The notes: generated by a model from the sequence alone, not told the origin. Shown: positions 23,207 to 34,150, numbered from the stretch's first letter. The stretch: DNA of 34,426 nt from Actinacidiphila acididurans (GCF_016918855.1 NZ_JADKYB010000044.1:1-34426), one strand, 5' to 3'. Numbers and translations are program-made.

Positions 23207-24819
23207 TCCGCACCTTCCAGTTCCCGTTCGACCTGGGACACCGTCAGCCAGGGGGCGGGGGCCAGGATTTTGGCGATTTGGGGGGCGAAGGCCGGGGAGG
23301 CGAGGAGGACGTCGGGGGTGGGGCCGTCGGCGACGATCTCGCCGTCGGCGAGGACGATGACACGGTGGGCGAGATCGGCGGCGAGTTCGACGTCGTGGGT
23401 GGCCAGGAGGATGGCGTGGCCGGCGGTGGCCAGGGAGCGGAGGCGGTCGGAGAGGCGGGACTTGGCGGCGTAGTCGAGGCCGCGGGTGGGCTCGTCCAGG
23501 AGGAGGACGGGGGGTTCGGCGGCCAGTACGACGGCCAGGGCCAGGGTGAGGCGCTGGCCCTCGGACAGGTCGCGCGGGTGGGCGTCGCCGGGGACGCCCG
23601 GGAGGAGGTCGGCGACCAGGGCCGCGCAGGTGCCGGGGGGTGCGTCGGCGTCGCGGTCGGCGGCGGCGCACTCGGCGGCGACCGTGTCCGCGTACAGCAG
23701 GTCGCGCGGTTCCTGCGGGACCAGGCCGACCCGGCGGACCAGGTCGGCGGGCCGGGTGCGGTGGGGGGCGGCGCCGCACACGCTGACGGAGCCGGTGGCC
23801 GGCGGGAGCAGTCCGACCAGGGCGGACAGCAGGGTGGATTTGCCGGCGCCGTTGCGGCCCATGAGGGCGACCGTCTCGCCGGGGCGTATCTCCAGGCCGA
23901 TGCCGTGCAGCACTTCGCGGCGGCCCTGGCGTACGGCGAGGCGTTCGGCGACGACCAGGGGGGCCGCGTCGGGGGTGGCGCCGGGCAGCGGCTGGGGCAC
24001 GGCGTCGGCGAGGCGTTCGCGCAGCGGCCCGGCGCGGCGGCGGGCGTCGCGGACCGAGAGCGGCGGCGGGGACCAGCCGGCCAGGCGGCCGAGGGCGACC
24101 ACCGGCGGATGGACGGGGGAGCCCGCCATCACCTCGGCGGGGTCGCCCACGACGGCGGGGGCGCCGGGCGCGGGCAGCAGGATCACCCGGTCGGCGTATT
24201 GCACGACGCGTTCCAGCCGGTGTTCGGCCATCAGCACGGTGGTGCCCAGGTCGTGGACGAGGCGTTGCAGCACGGCGAGTACGTCCTCGGCGGCACCCGG
24301 GTCCAGCGCCGAGGTCGGCTCGTCCAGGACCAGCACCGAGGGGTGCACGGTCAGCACCGAGCCGATGGCCACGCGCTGCCGCTGCCCGCCGGACAACGTG
24401 GCGATCGGCCGGTCCCGCAGACCCGCCAGGCCCAGCAGGTCCAGGGTCTCCTCGACCCGGCGCCGCATCGTGTCCGGTGGCAGGCCCAGCGACTCCATGC
24501 CGTAGGCGAGTTCGTCCTCCACGATGTCGGTGACGAAGTGGGACAGCGGGTCCTGGCCCACCGTGCCGACCACGTCGGCCAGTTCGCGGGGCTTGTGGGT
24601 ACGCGTGTCGCGTCCGGCCACGGTGACCCGCCCGGCCAGCCGCCCCCCGGTGAAGTGCGGCACCAGCCCGCTGACCGCCCCCAGCAGCGTCGACTTGCCG
24701 ACCCCCGACGGGCCGACGAGCAGGCACAGTTCCCCTTCGGGGACGGTCAGGTCGATGTCGCGGAGGGTGGAGTGGGTGGCGTCTTCGTAGGTGATCGTGA
24801 CGTTTTCGAAGCGGATCAC
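23203..24819 (-). CDS. ECF transporter double ATPase (fused EcfA1-EcfA2)
   Basis: A 538-residue protein with two ABC domains. The first has Walker A GPSGVGKST, signature LSGGQRQR and Walker B VLVLDEPTSALD, then TTVLMAEHRLE with the switch His. The second has Walker A GRNGAGKST, signature DLSEGQRLTLAL, Walker B VLLLDEPTRGLD and ILLATHDVEL. One polypeptide supplies both nucleotide-binding subunits that EcfT and the S component need. GTG at 24819 overlaps the EcfT stop by 4 nt. Confidence 0.95.
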   Translation of the reverse strand: MIRFENVTITYEDATHSTLRDIDLTVPEGELCLLVGPSGVGKSTLLGAVSGLVPHFTGGRLAGRVTVAGRDTRTHKPRELADVVGTVGQDPLSHFVTDIVEDELAYGMESLGLPPDTMRRRVEETLDLLGLAGLRDRPIATLSGGQRQRVAIGSVLTVHPSVLVLDEPTSALDPGAAEDVLAVLQRLVHDLGTTVLMAEHRLERVVQYADRVILLPAPGAPAVVGDPAEVMAGSPVHPPVVALGRLAGWSPPPLSVRDARRRAGPLRERLADAVPQPLPGATPDAAPLVVAERLAVRQGRREVLHGIGLEIRPGETVALMGRNGAGKSTLLSALVGLLPPATGSVSVCGAAPHRTRPADLVRRVGLVPQEPRDLLYADTVAAECAAADRDADAPPGTCAALVADLLPGVPGDAHPRDLSEGQRLTLALAVVLAAEPPVLLLDEPTRGLDYAAKSRLSDRLRSLATAGHAILLATHDVELAADLAHRVIVLADGEIVADGPTPDVLLASPAFAPQIAKILAPAPWLTVSQVERELEGAE

Positions 24820-25928
24820 GCGGTGGCCTCCCGGACGGCTGGGGCGGGCGCGGGAGCGACCACCGCGGGGAGCAGGCCGAGCAGGACGGACAGGGCGGGC
24901 CACAGGGGGAGGGTGGGGGTGGTCAGGGGGAAGGCCGGGGGGTCGAGGGGGGTGGGGGCGTAGTGGGAGGCCGCGATCATCAGGGCGGCCACCGCGATGC
25001 CGGAGCCGGCGACCAGCCAGGCACGGGCGTCCCAGGGGTCGGGGCGGTAGCGGGTGCGGACCGAGCGGCGGCCGCCCAGGCGCAGGCCGGCCAGTGCGGC
25101 GGCGAGTCCGGGGAGCAGGACCCACAGGCCGTAGCCGGAGCCGGCTGCGGACATCAGGCCGTACGTGCCGGCGCACACTCCGAGCAGGCCGCCGAGGGTG
25201 AGCGCGGCCGTGGCCCGGCGTACCGCGCGGGGGACATCGGCGGTACGGCCGTATCCGCGCGCGTCCATCGCCGCCGCGAGGGCCACCGAGCGTTCCAGGG
25301 CGCCCTCGAGCACCGGCAGGCCGACCTGGAGGAGGGCGCGTACGCCCCGGTCGGCGCGGCCGCGCAGCCGCCGGGCCGCGCGCAGCCGGGCCACGTCCGC
25401 CACCAGGTGCGGGGCGAACGTCATGGCGACCACGACGGCCACCCCCGCCTCGTACAGCGCGCCCGGCAGCGACTTGAGCAGCCGGGCCGGGTTGGCCAGC
25501 GCGTTCGCCGCGCCCACGCACACCAGCAGCGCGGCCAGCTTCATGCCGTCCCGCAGCGCGAACACCAGCCCCTCCGCGGTGACCCGCCCGCCCAGGCGTA
25601 CCCCCTGCGCCCAGTGCGGCAGCGGCACCTCGGGCAGCGTCACCACCACGTGCGTGCCCGGCACGGGGGAGCCCAGCAGCACCGCGAACACCAGCCGGAT
25701 GACCAGAACGGCGAGCCCCAGCCGCAGGAAGGCCCCGTACGAACGGGCCCACGGCGCGTCGGTGCGGCGGGCGGCCACCACGTAGCCGGCGACGGCGACG
25801 ACCAGGGCGAGCAGCAGCACATTGGTGGTCCGGGAGGCCGCCGTGGCCAGGCCCAGCGCCCACAGCCACCAGGCACCGGCGTGCAGGGTGTGGGCGCGGT
25901 CGGCGCGCGGGGCCCGCAGCGTGTTCAC
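24816..25928 (-). CDS. ECF transporter transmembrane protein EcfT
   Basis: A 370-residue membrane protein from GTG at 25928, overlapping the upstream stop by 4 nt. Hydrophobic segments are followed by the cytoplasmic coupling region ending ALERSVALAAAMDARGYGR, the Ala-Arg-Gly signature through which EcfT contacts the ATPases; GLVFALRDGMKLAALLVCVGAANALANPARLLKSLP is also typical. At about 370 residues it is longer than minimal EcfT proteins (about 265) because extra helices follow the ARG motif. Confidence 0.9.
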   Translation of the reverse strand: MNTLRAPRADRAHTLHAGAWWLWALGLATAASRTTNVLLLALVVAVAGYVVAARRTDAPWARSYGAFLRLGLAVLVIRLVFAVLLGSPVPGTHVVVTLPEVPLPHWAQGVRLGGRVTAEGLVFALRDGMKLAALLVCVGAANALANPARLLKSLPGALYEAGVAVVVAMTFAPHLVADVARLRAARRLRGRADRGVRALLQVGLPVLEGALERSVALAAAMDARGYGRTADVPRAVRRATAALTLGGLLGVCAGTYGLMSAAGSGYGLWVLLPGLAAALAGLRLGGRRSVRTRYRPDPWDARAWLVAGSGIAVAALMIAASHYAPTPLDPPAFPLTTPTLPLWPALSVLLGLLPAVVAPAPAPAVREATA

Positions 25929-26914
25929 GGCCGCCGGCGGCGCGACTGCCACCGCGCCGCCCAGCCGATGACCGCGATCGCTCCCGCGGCGGCGAACCAG
26001 CCGATCTCGGGCCCGTGGTGCGGGCGGGTGCCGCCGGAGTCGCCCCCCGAGCCGCTGCCCGTCGCGACCTGCTCGCCGCATCCGGCGGCCGGGTAGCCGC
26101 CGATCGCGCACAGGATGCCCGCCGAGTCGTAGCGCAGCGGCCGGGCCACTGCGGCGAGCGCGTCGGCGGAACTGGCGTCGCCGGAGACCGAGGCGCACGC
26201 CGTGCGCGGCGCCGGGACGTGCTCGCCCCCGGTCGCGTCGGCAGCCGTGCCCGGGTCGATCACCAGCGCGATCCGCTTGTGCCCGGCGGCGGCCGGAGTC
26301 TGCCCGCAGATCGCGGCGAAGGTCCAGCTGCCCCGCGGCTTCGCCGCCTGATCGGCCGCGTCCCGGCTGACCGCGAACCGCCAGCCCTCCAGGTCCCCGT
26401 CGCGCGGCACGTGCGTGGCCGGCCCGGTCTGCGCGTACGTCCACCCGTTCGCGCCGTTCGTGGCGGTCAGCCAGTACGACCAGTACCGGTAGCCGGTGGC
26501 GTACGCGGGCGCCGCGGTGCCGAGGAGGAGGAACGCGAGCGCGGCGGTGAGCGCGAGGAGGAGGTGGCGGGGCTGCCTGTCCCCGCGGGGCCGTCGGGCG
26601 GTGGGGTCGTCCGTGATCCGGCCGACATGGGGCCGGCGGTCGCCCGTGGCGCCGAACCGCGGGAAGGTGAGCGTGAGGAGGGTGCGGCGGCGTGGTTTCT
26701 CGCTGCGGGGCCGACCGGCGGCTGGGTCGCCCGCGTCACCGCGGCCGGTCCGGCTGCCGTCAGCGGTGAGGCCGCTCGCCAGGGCGTGTCCGCGTACCGC
26801 CGCGCGGCGAGTCGGCGCACGGCCCGCGGGGCGACGCGCCGGGAGCGGTCCGCTGCTCATGAAGAGGCCGAGGGACGTCATCGTGCGGGGCGCGGCCCGC
26901 GTAGGGCCCTGCAT
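25925..26914 (-). CDS. SCO2322-like secreted/membrane protein of the ECF operon
   Basis: 329 residues if read from ATG at 26914, which overlaps the upstream stop by 1 nt (TGATG). The mature part resembles the protein family named after S. coelicolor SCO2322: signal HLLLALTAALAFLLLGTAAPAYA, then GYRYWSYWLTATNGANGWTYAQTGPATHVPRDGDLEGWRFAVSRD...AAKPRG, Cys-rich middle, and a C-terminal helix (IGWFAAAGAIAVIGWAARW) with a basic end. It is probably displayed outside the membrane beside the transporter. Oddly, about 130 Arg/Pro-rich residues precede the signal peptide, so the true start may be further in. Its operon position implies a part in ligand capture. Confidence 0.75.
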   Translation of the reverse strand: MQGPTRAAPRTMTSLGLFMSSGPLPARRPAGRAPTRRAAVRGHALASGLTADGSRTGRGDAGDPAAGRPRSEKPRRRTLLTLTFPRFGATGDRRPHVGRITDDPTARRPRGDRQPRHLLLALTAALAFLLLGTAAPAYATGYRYWSYWLTATNGANGWTYAQTGPATHVPRDGDLEGWRFAVSRDAADQAAKPRGSWTFAAICGQTPAAAGHKRIALVIDPGTAADATGGEHVPAPRTACASVSGDASSADALAAVARPLRYDSAGILCAIGGYPAAGCGEQVATGSGSGGDSGGTRPHHGPEIGWFAAAGAIAVIGWAARWQSRRRRP

Positions 26915-28158
26915 CAGCTTTGCCGCCGGCGGGCGCTGAGGAGGAAGCCGAAGCCGATGCTCGCGACGAAGATCACGCCGACGATCAGCCAGGTGCCCGG
27001 ACCGGAGGAGGACTTCTTCGACTTGTGGGCGGCCTGGTCCGTGCGGGTCGTGACGGACGCCTTGGCGGGGCCGGCCGCGGGGGCCGGGCCGAGGTTGGTG
27101 AGCTGGCGGACGAGGTCCGCGCCGGCCGCGTTGTGCGGGTCGGCGCCGGTGGCGTGGGCGGCCAGGATGAGCTGGGACAGGGCCGCCGGGTTGCCGTGCG
27201 ACCAGGCGGTGGAGTGGCCGGCCAGCCAGGTGTACGCGGCCTTCGCCGTGCCGCTGTCGCCCCCGGCGGCCAGCGCGACCACCGCGTCGGCGGTGGTGCC
27301 GTAGTCGGGGGTGGGCTTGTCGGCGCCCGGGGTGAGCGCGGTCAGGTGGCCGCCGCCCGCGGTGAGCTGTCCGGCCAGCCACACCGCTCCCGCCGCGCCG
27401 CCGGCCTTCGGGGCGAGGCGGGCGTAGGCGTCCGCCGCGTTCCTGCCGTCGCCGCAGGCCGGCGCCGCCGGGGCGGAGGCGGCGGGCGGCGGGGTCACCA
27501 CGAAGCCCGCGCCCTCGGCGGCGCGCACCGCGTCGGCGGTGGCCTTGGCGTTGACCGACAGCTTGCCGTTCATCGGGTAGCCGTAGGAGCCGCGGTCGGC
27601 GGGCTTGGCGGCGCAGCCGAACTGGAAGCCGTGCAGCGCGTCGAACGGAGTCCTGCCGGTGCGGGACCTGGTGGCCAGCGGGTCGTGATCGGCGGCGGCC
27701 AGCGCGCCGACGACCACGGCGGTGGAGTCGGGGTCCGAGGGGTTGCCGGGGTTGTACGGCCAGCCGCCGTCGGGGTTCTGCACCGCCGTCAGCCAGGCGG
27801 TGCCGCGGTTGACGGTCGCCGAGTGCCCGCCGAGGACGGCCAGCGCCTGGAGCGCGATCCCGGTGGCGTTGGTGTCCTCGGCCTTGGGCACGCACGGCTT
27901 GGCGGTGTCCGCGCGGAAGGACGGGAAACCGCCGTCCGCGCACTGCTGCCCGGTCAGCCAGTCGACCGCCGCCGCGGACGGCGTGACCCCCGCGGTGTGC
28001 AGCGCCAGCAGGGCGTATCCCTGCCGCCACACCCCGTCGTAGGTGGGGTCGGCCGAGCCGTACAGTCCCGCGGGCGAGGTGGCCGCCGACGCCGTGGCGG
28101 GCGTCAGCACGGTGGCTGCCGCCACGAGAAGCAGGGCGGCGGCGCGGCGCAGGGACAT
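26914..28158 (-). CDS. Secreted prenyltransferase/squalene-oxidase-repeat (alpha/alpha toroid) protein
   Basis: A 414-residue protein; ATG at 28158. The signal peptide LRRAAALLLVAAATVLTPATASA is cleaved near residue 25. Toroid repeats follow: WLTGQQCADGGFPSF, WLTAVQNPDGGWPYNPGNPSDPDSTAVVVGALA, YGTTADAVVALAAGG and AAYTWLAGHS. A Lys/Ser linker and a C-terminal anchor (GTWLIVGVIFVASIGFGFLL then ARRRQS) end it. It has repeat signatures but no catalytic motif of a cyclase. As the first gene of an ECF operon it is better read as a wall-facing ligand-binding protein; eukaryotic transcobalamins also use an alpha/alpha barrel, which hints at a corrinoid-like ligand (inference). Confidence 0.85.
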   Translation of the reverse strand: MSLRRAAALLLVAAATVLTPATASAATSPAGLYGSADPTYDGVWRQGYALLALHTAGVTPSAAAVDWLTGQQCADGGFPSFRADTAKPCVPKAEDTNATGIALQALAVLGGHSATVNRGTAWLTAVQNPDGGWPYNPGNPSDPDSTAVVVGALAAADHDPLATRSRTGRTPFDALHGFQFGCAAKPADRGSYGYPMNGKLSVNAKATADAVRAAEGAGFVVTPPPAASAPAAPACGDGRNAADAYARLAPKAGGAAGAVWLAGQLTAGGGHLTALTPGADKPTPDYGTTADAVVALAAGGDSGTAKAAYTWLAGHSTAWSHGNPAALSQLILAAHATGADPHNAAGADLVRQLTNLGPAPAAGPAKASVTTRTDQAAHKSKKSSSGPGTWLIVGVIFVASIGFGFLLSARRRQS

Positions 28159-28238
28159 GGCGGAATCGGCCTTTCGGGGGACATGGGAGCCCCCCAGCCT
28201 AACCCGCCCCCGGCGGCGCCCGGCCGCCACCCCGGCGG

Positions 28239-28442
28239 TCATCTGCCCGGCGGACTGTTCTTGGCCGGACCCTGCCGTATGACCTGGAGGAAGTCCGCCA
28301 GATTGGCCCGCGAAGTGCGCAGCACCACCGCGGGGTTGTCGCTCTCCCGGAGCAGAACCGCGCCCCCGATCACCGCCAGCTCGACGCAATCGCCCTGCTC
28401 CTGCGAGTACGTGGACTTCTGCCAGCTCAGGGACGCGGTCAT
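28239..28442 (-). CDS. DUF397 domain protein
   Basis: A 67-residue protein from ATG at 28442. It shows the DUF397 pattern: LSWQKSTYSQEQGDCVELAVIGGAVLLRESDNPAVVLRTSRANLADFLQVI. DUF397 genes regularly sit behind XRE/DUF5753 regulators in streptomycetes (whiJ-like pairs), with the small protein modulating the regulator. It starts 10 nt after the regulator's stop, so one transcript is expected. Confidence 0.93.
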   Translation of the reverse strand: MTASLSWQKSTYSQEQGDCVELAVIGGAVLLRESDNPAVVLRTSRANLADFLQVIRQGPAKNSPPGR

Positions 28443-28452
28443 GGGCGGCCTT

Positions 28453-29307
28453 TCAGAGGTCTCGGGCGACGGCGTGGATGAAGTCGCGGGACTTGGCGCG
28501 GTCGAGCGCGACGGCGGCGAGAGTGTCGTACAGCACGCGGGAGTTGTTGAGCTGCGGCGCCGCGTGCAGGAAGCTCACGCCGTGCGCCGAGTCGATCTCC
28601 ACGGTGTCGAGCTGGCGCACCGGCCCGCCGGCGTAGAGCATCGCGTGGCCGGATCCGATGTGGCCGTCCACCGCGAACGGGATCACCCGCACGCTGATGT
28701 GCGGCAGATGGCCGAGCTCCTGGAGGTGCTCGAGCTGGGCCCGGGCCACCTTGGAGCCGCCGAACCGCATGCGCAGCGCGGCCTCGTGGATCAGCGCCTC
28801 GTACGGCGGCGCGGCCTCGCGGTAGAGCACCCCGGACCGTTCGAGCCGGTGCGCCACCCGCGCCTCCAGCTCGTTGTCCGGCAGCGGCGGGATGGCGTAG
28901 CCGAACACGGTACGGGTGTAGTCCTCGGTCTGGAACGCCCCCGGGATGTGCGTGATCTGGATCGTGCGCAGGTGGACCGCGTGGTGCTCCAGTTCGGCGA
29001 TGTCGAGCAGCGACGCGGGGACCACCCCGCGGTACGCCTCCCACCAGCCCTTGCGGCCCTGCCCGTTGGCCATGGTGACGAGCGCGTCGATCAGGTCGGT
29101 GTCCCCGCATTCGTAGAACGCGGCGAGGCGCCGTAACCGCTCCTCGCTCACACCGAGCCGGCCCGCCTCGATGTGGCTCACCTTCGCCGGGTCGGTGCCG
29201 AGCAGCCGCGCGGTGTCGCGGGCGGTGATGCCCGCGGCTTCCCGCATTTTCCGTAGCTCCGCACCGAGGCGCTCCTGGCGGGCGGTTGCGGTGCTTCTGA
29301 GCGGCAT
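28453..29307 (-). CDS. XRE-family regulator with DUF5753 domain (whiJ-like), TTA-containing
   Basis: A 284-residue protein; ATG at 29307 after AAGAAGGGA. Residues about 10-65 are a helix-turn-helix (LGAELRKMREAAGITARDTARLLGTDPAKVSHIEAGRLGVSEERLRRLAAFY). The rest is the DUF5753 putative ligand-binding part (WWEAYRGVVPASLLDIAELEHHAVHLRTIQITHIPGAFQTEDYTRTVF ... VRVIPFAVDGHIGSGHAMLY). Codon 58 (29134-29136 on the plus strand) is TTA, suggesting dependence on the bldA tRNA. Its targets are unknown; the divergent lanthipeptide-side SDR and the ECF operon downstream are candidates. Confidence 0.93.
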   Translation of the reverse strand: MPLRSTATARQERLGAELRKMREAAGITARDTARLLGTDPAKVSHIEAGRLGVSEERLRRLAAFYECGDTDLIDALVTMANGQGRKGWWEAYRGVVPASLLDIAELEHHAVHLRTIQITHIPGAFQTEDYTRTVFGYAIPPLPDNELEARVAHRLERSGVLYREAAPPYEALIHEAALRMRFGGSKVARAQLEHLQELGHLPHISVRVIPFAVDGHIGSGHAMLYAGGPVRQLDTVEIDSAHGVSFLHAAPQLNNSRVLYDTLAAVALDRAKSRDFIHAVARDL

Positions 29308-29765
29308 GGTGTCCCTTCTTGATGGTGGTTCTGAGTGTGCCGTTCCGCTCTCGCGGGGTCCAGATCGTTTCTGGAAAATTCGGCGGCAAGGTTGCAGAGG
29401 TGCATTATTGCCCCAAACTGCCCCGTGCCGCCACCCCCGCCCTGCGGACATGGAACATCCAACTCCCTTTCCGACCACGCGTGTTGCCCGGGTGCCGGAG
29501 CGGAGGGACCGGGCTCCGGGACGCGCCCCGCAGGGGCGCGAGCAACCACTCACCGGCCGAAGGTCCGAAGCGGACGAAAAGGGGCAGGGCGGACGGCGAA
29601 AAAAGCCCAAGCCGGGAAGACGCGGCGGCCACGGCAGGAGGGCAAGGTGCCGGTCGTCAGCCTGGTGCTCGCGCCACCAGTAAAACCGCCACTCTTCACC
29701 CCCGTCGCCCGCGCCCGCAGGGTGGGAGGTGATCACGTCCGCAAGATGTCCGGAAAGGCACCTCC
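29308..29765. other. Divergent promoter region with a degraded repeat copy
   Basis: 458 bp between the XRE gene and the SDR gene. 29330-29420 is AT-richer and should hold the XRE promoter (CAATAAT on the minus strand may be a -10 box). 29523-29567 carries a shortened copy of the dispersed repeat. GGAAAGG at about 29753 is the SDR ribosome site. No credible gene. Confidence 0.55.
29523..29567 (+). repeat. Degraded copy of the dispersed repeat (12-bp deletion)
   Basis: The hairpin GCGCCCC-GCA-GGGGCGC is followed directly by GAGCAACCACTCACCGGCCG. Compared with the reverse complement of 34303-34357, the core GGGGAACTGCGC is missing. Confidence 0.6.
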
Positions 29766-30710
29766 ATGGCGCACTCCAACACCGCATCGAGCACCGCAGC
29801 CGGCACCACTTCCGCCTCCTCCGCCCTCACCCGGTCGGTGCTGGTCACCGGAGCAACCGGCGGGCTCGGCCGCGCCGTGGTGCGCCGGCTGGCCGCCGAG
29901 GGCTGGACCGTCCACGCCGGGGTACGGCGGGACCCCGGCGCCGACCTGTCGCCCTGGCGTACCACCGCCGACCGTTCGCGTACCGAGGGCCCGTACGCCG
30001 GGGAGATCCGGCCGGTGGTGTTCGACGTCACCGACGAGGCCTCCGTGCGGGCCGCCGCCGAGCGGATCGGCGGGCGGCTCGACGCGCTGGTCAACAGCGC
30101 CGGCCTGATCACCCAGGGCTTCTGGGAGCAGGTCCCGGACGAGGCGCTGCGCCGCCAGTTCGAGGTCAACGTGACGGGCCTGATGACCGTCACCCGCGCG
30201 ATGCTGCCCGCGCTGCGCGCCACCGGCGGCCGGGTGGTCAACATCGGCGCGCTGTCCTCGCTGGTCGCCCTGCCCTACTTCGGGCCGATCGCCGCCTCCA
30301 AGGCCGCGCTCGCCTCGCTCAGCGACAGCCTGCGGCTGGAACTGCGGCACCAGGGCGTCACCGTCAGCCTCGTCGAACCCGGCGCCATGGACACCGAGAT
30401 CTTCGAGCGGGCCGAGGCCGCCGCCCGCGCCGACGGTCTGGCCGGTGGTCCCGCCACCGAACGCACCTACGACCGGGCCCTGACGGGCGCCCGCGCCGCG
30501 CTCGCCGCCCAGAAGCTGCGCCCGGTGGACCCCGCCGTCGCCGCCGTCCACCACGCCCTGACCGCCCGCCGTCCCCGGGCCCGCTACCTGGTCGGCCCGG
30601 ACGCCCGCACCCTGCGCGTGCTGCGCCGGCTGCCCCGCCCGGTGCGGGACCGGCTGCTGCTGAACGCGCTGAAGCTCGGACCGGCGGCATTCGCGCAAGT
30701 CGGCGCCTGA
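29766..30710 (+). CDS. SDR-family protein lacking the usual catalytic Tyr
   Basis: A 314-residue protein; ATG at 29766. The Rossmann motif LVTGATGGLGRAV (residues about 26-38), NSAG at 110-113 and Ser164/165 (NIGALSS) are intact. The active-site segment reads PYFGPIAASKAAL: Lys179 is present, but the position four before it, normally Tyr (YxxxK), is Ile175. Either the enzyme uses another acid/base (Tyr171 is close), or it has a non-redox or binding role. The C-terminal about 90 residues follow the fatty-acyl/steroid-type SDR layout. The gene is co-oriented with lanKC, 164 bp upstream, with a hairpin between, so a link to the lanthipeptide is only suggested by position. Confidence 0.88.
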   Translation: MAHSNTASSTAAGTTSASSALTRSVLVTGATGGLGRAVVRRLAAEGWTVHAGVRRDPGADLSPWRTTADRSRTEGPYAGEIRPVVFDVTDEASVRAAAERIGGRLDALVNSAGLITQGFWEQVPDEALRRQFEVNVTGLMTVTRAMLPALRATGGRVVNIGALSSLVALPYFGPIAASKAALASLSDSLRLELRHQGVTVSLVEPGAMDTEIFERAEAAARADGLAGGPATERTYDRALTGARAALAAQKLRPVDPAVAAVHHALTARRPRARYLVGPDARTLRVLRRLPRPVRDRLLLNALKLGPAAFAQVGA

Positions 30711-30778
30711 CCGCCGGACCCGCCGGACCCGCCGGATCCGATTGGTACCGGCCCCGGTGTGCGCCGCGCCCGGCCGGA

Positions 30779-30797
30779 ACCGTGCGTTCCGCACGGT
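30779..30797 (+). terminator. Hairpin between SDR and lanKC
   Basis: ACCGTGCG-TTC-CGCACGGT, an 8-bp perfect stem 68 bp after the SDR stop and 77 bp before lanKC. It suggests that lanKC has its own promoter in 30798-30870. A 9-bp triplicate (CGCCGGACC) lies at 30712-30738. Confidence 0.5.
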
Positions 30798-30874
30798 CAG
30801 GAGGTGACATCGGTGACTTCTGCCGGCCCGGCGCATTGTGAAAATCTCGGTCCCACACCGGCCGAGGGGGTTCG

Positions 30875-33865
<2,991 letters not shown>

Positions 33866-33875
33866 TCGCGGCTCA

Positions 33876-33903
33876 CGAGGCCATACGGGTCCGTATGGCC
33901 TCG
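33876..33903 (+). terminator. Perfect hairpin between lanKC and lanA
   Basis: CGAGGCCATACG (33876-33887) pairs with CGTATGGCCTCG (33892-33903), 12 bp, loop GGTC, 10 bp after the lanKC stop. It may end most lanKC transcripts or protect processed ends; lanA then needs read-through or its own promoter. Confidence 0.75.
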
Positions 33904-33940
33904 GGGGGCCGTTGCTCCACCGCTCCATTCAAACCCACCC

Positions 33941-33962
33941 GTCACTCCTGTGACGTCAGTGA
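33941..33962 (+). promoter_or_regulatory. Nested dyads overlapping the lanA leader
   Basis: GTCAC-TCCT-GTGAC (33941-33954) and TCACT...AGTGA (33942-33946 / 33958-33962) overlap and end at the AAAGGAAG ribosome site of lanA. They could be a regulator site or an RNA fold that limits translation. Confidence 0.4.
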
Positions 33963-33974
33963 AAGGAAGCCGTC

Positions 33975-34097
33975 ATGGCCCTGCTCGACCTGCAGAACCT
34001 GGAGCCCACCGACCGCGGCCACGAGGGGGGTCAGCCCGCGAGCTCGCTGAGCCTGCTGAGCTGCGTCAGCTCCGTGAGCTTCCTCGTCTGCCTGTGA
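33975..34097 (+). CDS. lanA: Class III lanthipeptide precursor (SapB/AmfS-type)
   Basis: A 40-residue peptide; ATG at 33975 with AAAGGAAG 7 nt upstream. The leader MALLDLQNLEPTDRGHEGGQ has the LLDLQ-x-LE recognition box known from RamS/AmfS leaders. The core SSLSLLSCVSSVSFLVCL holds two units of S-S-x-S-x-L-x-C, each fitting S-x-x-S-x3-C, the substrate of lanthionine/labionin formation. Two rings are therefore expected, giving a hydrophobic, amphiphilic product like SapB, the surfactant that helps aerial hyphae emerge. The cleavage site is probably near Gly19-Gln20/Ala22 (inference). It follows its synthetase gene and is closed by a strong terminator. Confidence 0.93.
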   Translation: MALLDLQNLEPTDRGHEGGQPASSLSLLSCVSSVSFLVCL

Positions 34098-34117
34098 TCT
34101 GACGTTCCGCCCATCCC

Positions 34118-34150
34118 GCCGGGTGCGGCCCTTCCCGGGCCGCACCCGGC
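34118..34150 (+). terminator. Strong terminator after lanA
   Basis: GCCGGGTGCGGCCC (34118-34131) pairs with GGGCCGCACCCGGC (34137-34150), 14 bp, 5-nt loop, 20 bp after the stop. Confidence 0.9.

Noticed and set aside
28159..28238. Cobalamin riboswitch upstream of the ECF operon
   Set aside because: No B12-box-like sequence or fitting structure found in the short leader.
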